Shown one piece after another: positions 36,318-43,871 of a stretch of DNA of 64,000 nucleotides. The position numbers were made by a program, and so were the translations under genes. The stretch comes from Dysgonomonas sp. UBA7710 (GTDB lineage Bacteria; Bacteroidota; Bacteroidia; Bacteroidales; Dysgonomonadaceae): NCBI RefSeq assembly GCF_002482385.1, contig NZ_DLFW01000022.1:1-64000 (forward strand), written 5' to 3'. Positions within the stretch are counted from its first letter, which is position 1. Every line of letters begins with the position of its first letter. The notes beneath the pieces are model-generated. The model was not told where the DNA came from. It ran no database searches and saw only the letters and a list, made by a program, of their open reading frames with translations.

Positions 36318-38011
36318 TGAATACAATAAATAGTCTTATAGCAGCCATAGCAGTGAACAGGAAATATCATTTCTTGATTTTCTTCGCTGTATTGCTTCTC
36401 CTTTCAGCATATATGACGGGAGTATTCGGCCCTGTATATAAGCATCCGGGTTATGACTATTACTTTCATCTGAAACGTTTCGAAGCGCTGATTACCGCGC
36501 TTCGGGAAGGTACTTTCCCTCATTATATAGACTATGCCGCGGCACTGAATTACGGTTATCTGAGTAAGATATTCTACTCCGATGTGGTATTGATTCCTTT
36601 TGCTGCATTGGGCATCCTTATCGGTTCGTACAATGCATTTGAGGTGATGTTGTTTACCATGACCATTTTTTGCGGAATATTCATGTATTCCACGGTGAAA
36701 ACGATATATAAGAGTTCATTTGTCGCTTTTCTGGCCGGGATACTCTATACATTCTCCGTTTACCGCTTCTATGATATTTACAATCGGGGCGCCATGGGCG
36801 AAGTCTTTGCCTTTACCTTTATCCCGTTGGTATTTCTGGGACTTTACCATATAATTAAAGGCGATTACAGGAAATGGTATGTTATTACCATCGGTTTCAG
36901 CCTGCTTATTTTCTCACATGTTATTTCTACGGTTCTCACGTTTATTACAGTAGTCATAGTCCTTCTTTTTTACTATAAACAGTTGATAAAAGAGCCCAAA
37001 AGATTCGCTTATCTCATTCTTGCAGGAATTATCACCTTAGCCATTACGGCAGTCTATATATTTCCCCTTCTGGAACAAATGCAGGCAAACACATACCGCT
37101 ATGAGGCGAATGACTGGACGCTGCCTGCCAATGCTAAAATTCCCCTCGATTATGTTTTCTGGGGATTGATATCCGGATTCTATTATCCGGATGATATAAC
37201 GATAGTGGGTATCGGTATCCTGCTTACTGCGGTTGTTCCTCTTCGTCTCTTTGTCAGGGGGAAACCTGAAATGCTCAGGAGTGCAGATACCGGGTTGCTT
37301 ATCGGATTGTTCTATATTTTTGCATCTTCGAAACTGTTTCCGTGGGGACGGTTTCCGTTCACTCTGCTGTCTTTCATCCAGTATCCGGGCAGGTTGTATT
37401 TGCTGGTTACTTTTTTCTTCGCCATTGCGGCGGGTTATTACCTGTCGAGGATATTTATAAAAGAAAAAGGACGTTTTATCGTCGCTTTAGCTGTTATTCT
37501 GTGTACTGCCGCGGTGATATATATGCACAATGACAATTTCAGGATTATGCATATTCACCATATCGGGCAAACCAACGAAAAGCCTGATGCCACCAATTTT
37601 TTCTACCTGAATGGAGCCGAATATGTTCCCGATAAAGCGGAATCTGCCTATTATATTCTTCTCAGGGGCGACAGTATCGTCTCCATGAACGGGAATACAA
37701 CGATTGAAAGCCATAACCGAGATAGACATATAATGAATATCAGGATAAATACTCAAAGTGCCGATTCACTGGAACTCCCTCTATTCTACTACAAAGGCTA
37801 CACAGCATTACTGAACAACAAAGAGTTACCAATTACCCAAAGCGCTCATGGTCTGGTGCAGATGCCTGTCGACCAGCCGGGGAGGATAGAAGTATGGTAT
37901 GATGGCACAATAATTCAGAGGCTTGGTTTTTATATCTCTGTCGTAAGTATTATAGCATTATCTGTTTTTATATTTTTATTTTTAAGAAAAGATAGTAAAC
38001 AAAAAAAATAA
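36314..38011 (+). CDS. Five-paralogue array, member 4
   Basis: 565 residues. Outer-loop motif GYDYYFHLKRFEALITAL, then YGYLSKIFYSD, where the Phe-Thr of the others is Leu-Ser. YRFYDIYNRGAMGEVFAFTF, GLYHIIKGDYRKWY and FPWGRFPFTLLSFIQYPGRLYLL follow; the Trp of the PWRLYEF block is Gly. The C-terminal domain carries LELPLFYYKGYTALLNNKELP and VEVWYDGTIIQ-like sequence. It begins with two in-frame ATGs (36314 and 36317), and the first overlaps the preceding stop. Three bases separate it from member 5. Confidence 0.82.
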   Translation: MMNTINSLIAAIAVNRKYHFLIFFAVLLLLSAYMTGVFGPVYKHPGYDYYFHLKRFEALITALREGTFPHYIDYAAALNYGYLSKIFYSDVVLIPFAALGILIGSYNAFEVMLFTMTIFCGIFMYSTVKTIYKSSFVAFLAGILYTFSVYRFYDIYNRGAMGEVFAFTFIPLVFLGLYHIIKGDYRKWYVITIGFSLLIFSHVISTVLTFITVVIVLLFYYKQLIKEPKRFAYLILAGIITLAITAVYIFPLLEQMQANTYRYEANDWTLPANAKIPLDYVFWGLISGFYYPDDITIVGIGILLTAVVPLRLFVRGKPEMLRSADTGLLIGLFYIFASSKLFPWGRFPFTLLSFIQYPGRLYLLVTFFFAIAAGYYLSRIFIKEKGRFIVALAVILCTAAVIYMHNDNFRIMHIHHIGQTNEKPDATNFFYLNGAEYVPDKAESAYYILLRGDSIVSMNGNTTIESHNRDRHIMNIRINTQSADSLELPLFYYKGYTALLNNKELPITQSAHGLVQMPVDQPGRIEVWYDGTIIQRLGFYISVVSIIALSVFIFLFLRKDSKQKK

Positions 38012-38014
38012 TAT

Positions 38015-39700
38015 ATGTTTCCCTTGGTTCCGGATAAGAAATGTCATTTCTGGATATTCCTGCTGATACTTTTGTACCTCTTGTTTTTGACGACAATCGC
38101 GTATGGTCGGTCTTTTGTGGGAGGAGATGATTATTTTTTTCATAACGCACGCTTCGAAGCATTGATGCAGGGGCTTCAGGATGGCACATTTCCTTCATAT
38201 ATCGATTACAAGGGCTTATATAATTACGGATATCTGGTAAAACCGTTCTATTCTGACTTTATCCTGATTCCTTTTGCTGTTCTGGCTATCTTTACGGGTA
38301 AATCGTTTGCTTATCTGTCCCTCTTTTTTTCGATGACGTTCTTATGTGGTATTTTCATGTATATCTTTATCCAGAAGGTATATAAGGACAGGTATGCGGC
38401 AGTTTTGGGTTCGTTATTATATACTTTTTGTCTTTATCGTCTTTATGATTTATACCATAGGGCGGCATGGGGTGAAGCATTTTCATTTACATTTTTACCT
38501 GTCGTTTTTCTCGGGCTTTATTATATCATCAAGGGCGATTACCGAAAATGGTATGTTATTGCTATCGGTTTTTCACTGATGATCTTTACACATGTACTTT
38601 CTTCTCTATTGTTATTTATTACAGTATGCATCATATTGGTAATTTATAACAGAAGCTTGTTGAAAGAACCTAAGCGGCTTTATTATCTGGTTTTGGCCGG
38701 GGCCGTTACAATTATAGTGACGGGCTACTATCTGTTTCCTTTTTTTGAGCAGGTGGCTTCCGACGCATTTTATTTTCAGAAATTCAAATATTTACCATAT
38801 ACCACAGCGCAGAGCCGACTTGATTTTCCCACTATAATGTACGGTATGATTGCAGGGTTCACAACAGGAAGCCAATCCATAGGAATAGGGTTGTTGCTTT
38901 TACTACCACTGTGTTTTCGCTTTTTTGTCAGAAGTAAAGACAAAGAATCTGCAAAATATTTAAGAAGTATCGATACCGGGGTCATTATCGGTATTTTTTA
39001 TATTCTTCTTACTTCCGGTCTGGCTCCCTGGACTAAGTTCCCTCTTTCATATCTAAGCTTTATCCAGTTTCCGTGGCGACTATATGAGTTTGTCTGTTTT
39101 TTCTTTGCTCTGGCGGGAGGGTACTATTTATGCTTATTATGCAAGGGAAGAAACAGTAAGATTGCAGTATTGTCGACACTGGTTATTCTATTATCCGTGG
39201 TTATTGTCATTAATGCCTCTTCGTATAAAGAAATGAAAGTTGGTCCCCGCTTATCCGATACCGAACTGAACGAAACAACCCACTATACTATGGCCGGAAT
39301 GGAATATTATCCTGCTGCAATGCCGTTTCCGGATACTTTTATCCGCGATCGCGGAGACAGCGTTATATCACAGACCCGTAAAACGGCAATTACAGTTTTC
39401 GTACGGGATAGAAATATCACGGCATTTAATGTAAATGTGGAAATGAAAGACAGTCTTGAACTCCCGTTAATCTATTACAAGGGCTATGCGGCTACCCTGA
39501 ACGGAAAGGATATCCCTGTTGCCGGGAGTCGTAATGGGTTAGTACAAATTCCGGTAGATCAGACAGGTAGAGTAGAAGTCTTTTATAAAGGAACTTTAAT
39601 ACAAATGCTCGGTTTTTATACAACCATTCTCGCTATATTTGCATTATGTATTTATATTTTTATACAAAGAAGAAAGAAACCATTTAAAAATTTAAGATAA
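38015..39700 (+). CDS. Five-paralogue array, member 5
   Basis: 561 residues, lacking the short N-terminal soluble leader of some other members. Outer-loop motif GGDDYFFHNARFEALMQGL, then YGYLVKPFYSD. YRLYDLYHRAAWGEAFSFTFLP, GLYYIIKGDYRKWY and APWTKFPLSYLSFIQFPWRLYEF are present. The C-terminal domain has LELPLIYYKGYAATLNGKDIPV and ends in basic QRRKKPFKN. The local base composition is more T-rich than in members 1-3. The stop codon shares one base with the ATG of the next small gene, so translation is coupled. Confidence 0.82.
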   Translation: MFPLVPDKKCHFWIFLLILLYLLFLTTIAYGRSFVGGDDYFFHNARFEALMQGLQDGTFPSYIDYKGLYNYGYLVKPFYSDFILIPFAVLAIFTGKSFAYLSLFFSMTFLCGIFMYIFIQKVYKDRYAAVLGSLLYTFCLYRLYDLYHRAAWGEAFSFTFLPVVFLGLYYIIKGDYRKWYVIAIGFSLMIFTHVLSSLLLFITVCIILVIYNRSLLKEPKRLYYLVLAGAVTIIVTGYYLFPFFEQVASDAFYFQKFKYLPYTTAQSRLDFPTIMYGMIAGFTTGSQSIGIGLLLLLPLCFRFFVRSKDKESAKYLRSIDTGVIIGIFYILLTSGLAPWTKFPLSYLSFIQFPWRLYEFVCFFFALAGGYYLCLLCKGRNSKIAVLSTLVILLSVVIVINASSYKEMKVGPRLSDTELNETTHYTMAGMEYYPAAMPFPDTFIRDRGDSVISQTRKTAITVFVRDRNITAFNVNVEMKDSLELPLIYYKGYAATLNGKDIPVAGSRNGLVQIPVDQTGRVEVFYKGTLIQMLGFYTTILAIFALCIYIFIQRRKKPFKNLR

Positions 39701-39909
39701 TGCAATATTCAAACTGGGATTATATATACGCTGTTTTCATGCTCATTTTCGGCATCTTTATGATTATCAGTCCGCGTTCACTCATGCGTAAGGCCAGGTA
39801 TGACGAAGAAAGCCTGAAAACTGAATCATGGGTAAAAAAAGCAGGAATAGGTTTATGCATAATGGCACCTCTTTTTGCCTTCTTCATATACTATAAAATA
39901 CATGCTTGA
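39700..39909 (+). CDS. 69-residue membrane protein
   Basis: Two membrane segments (about 6-24 and 48-66) flank a charged loop (SPRSLMRKARYDEESLKTESW). No family was recognised with confidence; DUF6199-type proteins have a similar plan. Its ATG overlaps the stop of the last array member and its stop lies inside the start of the DedA-like gene. It is thus part of the same coupled operon. Confidence 0.7.
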   Translation: MQYSNWDYIYAVFMLIFGIFMIISPRSLMRKARYDEESLKTESWVKKAGIGLCIMAPLFAFFIYYKIHA

Positions 39910-40345
39910 CGGATTTGTCGAATATGGCTATATAGGTCTTTTTCTGGCATCTTTTCTGGCGGCTACTATTTTGCCATTCGGGTCGGAATTTGTCTTTGCC
40001 GGACTACTGGCTATGGGGATGAATGCGTGGGGATGTGTCATTGTAGCCTCGGTCGGCAACTGGCTGGGAGGTATGACAAACTATTACCTCGGTCGTCTGG
40101 GAAAAATAGAATGGATAGAAAAATACCTGAAAGTAGACCGGGGCAAAATAGAAAAGATGCAGCAATGGCTGGAAGGGAAAGGAGCGATCATGGCCTTTTT
40201 CAGTTTTATGCCTGTTGTGGGCGACGTCATCGCGCTGGCTTTGGGATATATGCGGGCAAATGTATATATTGTCAATGTGGCGATGTTCTCGGGTAAATTA
40301 TTGCGGTATATATTGATTATGTATGGTGTGAGTTGGATTATATGA
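39902..40345 (+). CDS. DedA/VTT-family membrane protein (YqaA-like)
   Basis: A 147-residue inner-membrane protein of the VTT (DedA/SNARE-associated) fold. Landmarks: FGSEFVFAGLL (about 27-37) for the first re-entrant loop, SVGNWLGGMTNYYLGR (about 51-66), and FSFMPVVGDVIALALGYMR for the second re-entrant loop. Some DedA-family members return undecaprenyl phosphate or phospholipids across the membrane. I chose ATG 39902 over an upstream in-frame start because the extra nine residues lie within the preceding gene and add no fold. It closes the membrane-protein operon. Confidence 0.85.
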   Translation: MLDGFVEYGYIGLFLASFLAATILPFGSEFVFAGLLAMGMNAWGCVIVASVGNWLGGMTNYYLGRLGKIEWIEKYLKVDRGKIEKMQQWLEGKGAIMAFFSFMPVVGDVIALALGYMRANVYIVNVAMFSGKLLRYILIMYGVSWII

Positions 40346-40657
40346 TGGTGTATAGTTACTGGGAAAGTTTATCTATATGAGAGTTACATGTTACTTCGCA
40401 CTTTGGGCAGTTACAAGTTACAAGAAGTAATTAAGAAAAGTGACAATTTAAAACAGTGCAAAATATGTAACTTTTGTAACTTTTTGAATTTTTATATAGA
40501 GGCAATTCCTTATGGTTGTGCACATATTACATACCGGTCAGGCACAAGGCCAGTCCCTACACAGGAGAAAAAATGACAATATAAAAAAACGTCGAAAAAG
40601 TGTCAGATTTACCTCGCCTTCGCTTCGGCGATTGCTAATTGTCAAGTTTTTAAAATA
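40346..40657. other. Intergenic with word repeats
   Basis: Contains the AGTTACATGTTAC unit at 40382-40424, then AT-rich repeat words (GTAACTTTTGTAACTTTTTG and AATTGTCAAGTTTTTA) and a short CGCCTTCGCTTCGGCG hairpin near 40615-40630. No gene is supported. Confidence 0.5.
40382..40424 (+). repeat. AGTTACAAGTTAC palindromic word repeat, copy 3
   Basis: AGTTACATGTTACTTCGCAC and GGGCAGTTACAAGTTACAAG, matching the copies at 17386 and 26884. Confidence 0.55.
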
Positions 40658-40663
40658 TTGATA

Positions 40664-41719
40664 ATGGAAAACCAGTTTAAAGAAACCAATATGGGAGAGA
40701 TATCCCTGATAGAAAGCATCCGTCTGCGCCCTGCAATGTACACAGGCAGCATAGAAGGAAAAGGTATCTGCACAATGACAGAACATTTCATTCTCGATTT
40801 AATGTCCTCGGCGAAAATGGAAGAAGTGGATATAGAACTGGCATCGGACGGCACGGTTCGTATCACATCATCTGCCATAGACGTAGATTCCCTTATTAAA
40901 AAACTCGGACTTCTGAAAAAAGCAGGCAATCCCGACACACAAAAAAACATTATGGATCTGGCTGTGATTTTAGGTCTTAGCCGGTCGGCAAAGATAGAAG
41001 TATATAACGGAGGAAAAATTCATACACTTTTGTCTCAAAACAGTCAATTCGAAATTAATATAGAAGAGGGCTATCTGAGGGAAGACCTTATTCTGGATTT
41101 TGTTCCTGACGGCAAAATATTCAAGACAACAGATGTAGACTTCGAATATCTATGTTCTGCATTCCGCAAAACAGCTTACCTCAACCCTCAAATAAAAATC
41201 AGCCTCAGCGACAATCTGCATAATGACTTCCAGCAATGTGTATTTCATTATCCAAAAGGGATATTTCACAGAATGGACCAGATTTTAATGGAACGTTCGA
41301 TAGATGAACCCTCATTCCGGCTAGATATAGAGAAGAAACACAACGGATTTCAGTATAAAATATCCATATCGCTTCTCGACTATGCAACAACCCCTTATAT
41401 TCAATCTTTTGCAGGAGATACGGAAACTTACAATCACGGGTCTCTTATCGACGGAGTTAAGAAAGGAATCATAAGATTTATAAAAGATTTTACAGGTCAG
41501 GAGGTAGACACGGACAATTCCGGACTTATACTTATCACATCCGTATCGGGAATCCAATTCACATATGGCGGTTCATTAAAAATCAAGTTGGAACAGCCCG
41601 AAATAGAGAAAGCTGCCGAAGATATCGTTTACAAAGAATTAACGGACTATATGGAATCCGACAGGGAGAAAGTCAGTATCTTTGCAAAAAGATTCAGAGC
41701 CTGTTTAAATTTTCGCTAA
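40664..41719 (+). CDS. GyrB-like ATPase/transducer module without ATP-binding motifs
   Basis: 351 residues that can be followed along type IIA topoisomerase B subunits up to, but not into, the TOPRIM domain. IRLRPAMYTGS (19-29) matches VRKRPGMYIGS. DLAVILGLSRSAKIEVYNGGKIH (98-120) matches the segment after the glycine loop. LDFVPDGKIFKTTDVDFEYL (144-163) matches the DPEIF region. Residues 230-275 match the GyrB stretch ending NTREGGTHLEG...AL. The Glu/Asn that bind Mg-ATP, the DNGRGIP box, the GGLHGVG loop and the transducer QTK lysine are all missing. It should not hydrolyse ATP and cannot cut DNA. Last residues and stop are supplied by an inverted-repeat element. The chosen ATG is 40664; an upstream TTG is not used. 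Confidence 0.78.
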   Translation: MENQFKETNMGEISLIESIRLRPAMYTGSIEGKGICTMTEHFILDLMSSAKMEEVDIELASDGTVRITSSAIDVDSLIKKLGLLKKAGNPDTQKNIMDLAVILGLSRSAKIEVYNGGKIHTLLSQNSQFEINIEEGYLREDLILDFVPDGKIFKTTDVDFEYLCSAFRKTAYLNPQIKISLSDNLHNDFQQCVFHYPKGIFHRMDQILMERSIDEPSFRLDIEKKHNGFQYKISISLLDYATTPYIQSFAGDTETYNHGSLIDGVKKGIIRFIKDFTGQEVDTDNSGLILITSVSGIQFTYGGSLKIKLEQPEIEKAAEDIVYKELTDYMESDREKVSIFAKRFRACLNFR

Positions 41720-41735
41720 AATTTAAACAGGTTCT
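41696..41735. repeat. 40-bp near-perfect palindrome related to MITE ends
   Basis: AGAGCCTGTTTAAATTTT, loop CGCT, then AAAATTTAAACAGGTTCT. The arms are those of the element at 53432-53625 joined almost directly. The left arm and loop encode the last residues and stop codon of the GyrB-like gene, and the hairpin can also terminate transcription. Confidence 0.8.
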
Positions 41736-41753
41736 TAAAGATAGAACAAACTA

Positions 41754-42533
41754 ATGTCAACTATATTATTTCACGAAATAGTTTTTGGACCTATACACAG
41801 CCGGCGTCTCGGCAGTTCGCTGGGAATGAACCTTCTGCCCTACGACGGTAAGCTGTGTTCATTCGACTGTATCTACTGTGAATGCGGATACAACAAAGAT
41901 TTCAGGACAAGGACAAAACTACCCGACCGTGAAAATGTAAAGGCTGCGCTGGAAGATAAACTTATCCGGCTCCGCGAAGGAAATACCGATATTGACGTTA
42001 TCACCTTCGCAGGAAACGGAGAGCCGACTATGCATCCTCAATTTGCCGGAATCATAGACGATACGATAGAATTACGGGACAAATATTTTCCCAAAGCAAA
42101 GATCAGCGTGCTGTCCAATGCCATGCATGCAGGAAAACAGAAGGTTTTTGATGCATTGGAAAAAGTAGACAATAATATACTCAAGCTCGACTCAGGTATA
42201 CTGGAAACTATACGCCTGATAGATCGCCCCAACTCACCGGAATACAGCGTCGAAAAACAAAAAGAACTGTTTAAGCGTTTCAAAGGCAATTTTATTATGC
42301 AAACAATGTTTGTAACAGGGAGTCACGACGGAAAAGCCGTGGACAACACCACAGAAGAGGAAATCTCTGCATGGCTGCAAGTGGTAAAAGAAACAAATCC
42401 GCGCGAAGTGATGATTTACACAATCGACAGGGAAACACCCGAAAAGAACCTTGAGAAAGTTTCTGTGGAGAAATTAAAGGAAATCGCAAAACGTATCGAA
42501 GAATTAGGAATAAAAGTCAATGTTGCAGGTTAA
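41754..42533 (+). CDS. Radical SAM protein, COG0731-like
   Basis: A 259-residue cytosolic radical SAM protein. FGPIHSRRLGSSLGMNLLPY (about 11-30) precedes the cluster motif CSFDCIYCECG (about 35-45, CX3CX2C). TFAGNGEPTMHP (about 83-94) is the SAM-binding GGE-like region. This N-terminal layout is that of COG0731 proteins, related to the wyosine-base enzyme TYW1, but bacteria do not make wyosine, so the substrate is unknown. It begins 18 bases after the palindrome that ends the GyrB-like gene and is followed by an oxidoreductase gene on the same strand. Confidence 0.85.
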   Translation: MSTILFHEIVFGPIHSRRLGSSLGMNLLPYDGKLCSFDCIYCECGYNKDFRTRTKLPDRENVKAALEDKLIRLREGNTDIDVITFAGNGEPTMHPQFAGIIDDTIELRDKYFPKAKISVLSNAMHAGKQKVFDALEKVDNNILKLDSGILETIRLIDRPNSPEYSVEKQKELFKRFKGNFIMQTMFVTGSHDGKAVDNTTEEEISAWLQVVKETNPREVMIYTIDRETPEKNLEKVSVEKLKEIAKRIEELGIKVNVAG

Positions 42534-42578
42534 GCAATATTGATAATCAACAACTCTATAAATAAATTAAACATAATA

Positions 42579-43133
42579 ATGGTAACAATCGTATTCAGCC
42601 ACCCATGGCATGGTAGCTTCAACAAAGCTATTTTAGACACAATCACTTCTAAATTCGAACAAGAGAACAAAGCATATCAGGTAATAGACCTTACCAAAGA
42701 CGGATTCAACCCATCATTCTCCGAAGCGGAACTCGCAGTATATAACCAGGGAAAAGCAATCGACCCGCTTGTATTGAAATATCAGGAAATGCTGAAGAAT
42801 TCCGGTGAGATAATATTCATGTATCCCATCTGGTGGGGAACAATGCCTGCAATACTGAAAGGTTTTTTCGACAAAGTGCTGCTTCAGGGCTTTGCATTCA
42901 GCTACGAGAACGGATGGACTCCGCTTCTTAAAATCGGACGGACTACAGTAATTACAACATCGGAGAGCGCCGGCGAAACATTTAAGCCTTTCGTTCAGGA
43001 TTATTTTATTCCTAACATGCTCTATTCGGTAGGTATCAACAATGCCACATGGCTCAATTGCGAACATACCTCCACAGGTACGGATGAAATGCGAAAAGAC
43101 TTCCTCAAGAAAGTGGAAGCTGCAGTGATATAA
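42579..43133 (+). CDS. Flavodoxin-fold NAD(P)H oxidoreductase (MdaB/KefF-like)
   Basis: 184 residues of the Flavodoxin_2 family. The FMN/FAD-phosphate loop is SHPWHGSFNKAIL (about 6-18), and the substrate/flavin region is FMYPIWWGTMPAILKGFFDKVL (about 79-100). The family performs two-electron quinone reductions. ATG 42579 (MVTIVFSHP) is preferred to a TTG 39 bases upstream because it places the beta-strand of the fold at the N-terminus as in relatives. A clear terminator follows. Confidence 0.88.
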   Translation: MVTIVFSHPWHGSFNKAILDTITSKFEQENKAYQVIDLTKDGFNPSFSEAELAVYNQGKAIDPLVLKYQEMLKNSGEIIFMYPIWWGTMPAILKGFFDKVLLQGFAFSYENGWTPLLKIGRTTVITTSESAGETFKPFVQDYFIPNMLYSVGINNATWLNCEHTSTGTDEMRKDFLKKVEAAVI

Positions 43134-43150
43134 GAAAAGCTTAAAATACA

Positions 43151-43178
43151 AAGGGACAGACTATACAGCCTGTCCCTT
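43151..43178. terminator. Terminator between converging oxidoreductase and tsaE
   Basis: AAGGGACAG pairs with CTGTCCCTT around a ten-base loop. Confidence 0.8.
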
Positions 43179-43205
43179 CTTATCTTCTATAAAGAACCTA
43201 ACATT

Positions 43206-43622
43206 TTAAGCGCCAATTACTACACTCCTGCTACCATCTTCCAGCACTTTGATACTGACATTCACCGTATCGGCTGGCAGCAGATTTTCAATCAGTTCGG
43301 GCCATTCTATAAAGCAAAGGCTGCCACTATAAAAATAATCTTCGTAGCCGAAATCGAAAGCCTCTTCCACTTTGTTGATGCGGTAGAAGTCAAAATGATA
43401 AATCAGTTCTCCGCTATCAGAACGGTATTCGTTGACTATGGCAAACGTAGGACTGTTTATAGTATCTGACACACCCAATTTCTCGCAGATGGCTTTGATA
43501 AAGGTAGTCTTTCCCGCGCCCATTTCGCCACGGAATGCAAAGACGGTATTATCTCCCATCGACTTTACGAATTCGGTAGCGGCTTGATCTATGCTTTCAA
43601 GAGATTTTATTGTAATATTCAT
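43206..43622 (-). CDS. tsaE: tRNA threonylcarbamoyladenosine biosynthesis ATPase TsaE
   Basis: A 138-residue P-loop protein. Walker A is GEMGAGKTT (32-40), and the switch-like HFDFYRI (about 75-81) and FIEWPE (about 104-109) are characteristic. It works with TsaB and TsaD to place the threonylcarbamoyl group on A37 of tRNAs that read ANN codons. Length is normal for the family. A perfect -7 box lies about 25 bases upstream. Confidence 0.95.
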   Translation of the reverse strand: MNITIKSLESIDQAATEFVKSMGDNTVFAFRGEMGAGKTTFIKAICEKLGVSDTINSPTFAIVNEYRSDSGELIYHFDFYRINKVEEAFDFGYEDYFYSGSLCFIEWPELIENLLPADTVNVSIKVLEDGSRSVVIGA

Positions 43623-43645
43623 ATCTAATCATCATTAATTGATTA

Positions 43646-43653
43646 CAAAGATA
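43646..43653 (-). promoter_or_regulatory. Bacteroidetes -7 box (TATCTTTG) for tsaE
   Basis: A perfect TAnnTTTG on the minus strand, 23 bases before the ATG. Confidence 0.5.
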
Positions 43654-43762
43654 TATTTTGTCTTGCATTCTTTATACTTTTTTACGCCGATCTCCTTATT
43701 TTATTTGATGAAGTTTAAATAAAATTATCTATATGGAAAGAAGAAGTTATAAGAATAAAAAA

Positions 43763-43794
43763 GCGACAAAAAGAAAAAATCTTCAATTTGTCGC
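43763..43794 (-). terminator. Terminator after the B12-riboswitch operon
   Basis: GCGACAAA pairs with TTTGTCGC. It lies some 80 bases beyond the stop of the PepSY gene on the minus strand. Confidence 0.65.
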
Positions 43795-43871
43795 TCTCAG
43801 TGCGGATGAAGGAAGAGAATCATTATACGAAAGTTAGGTTTGATAATTTGCCATTGGGATAAAACTTAAAG

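Noticed and set aside
31234..39700. Reading the array as 6-pyruvoyl-tetrahydropterin synthases
   Set aside because: The domain name is historical. These are multi-pass membrane proteins with no PTPS active site.
40664..41719. Calling this a second gyrase B or topoisomerase IV subunit
   Set aside because: ATP-binding motifs and TOPRIM domain are missing.
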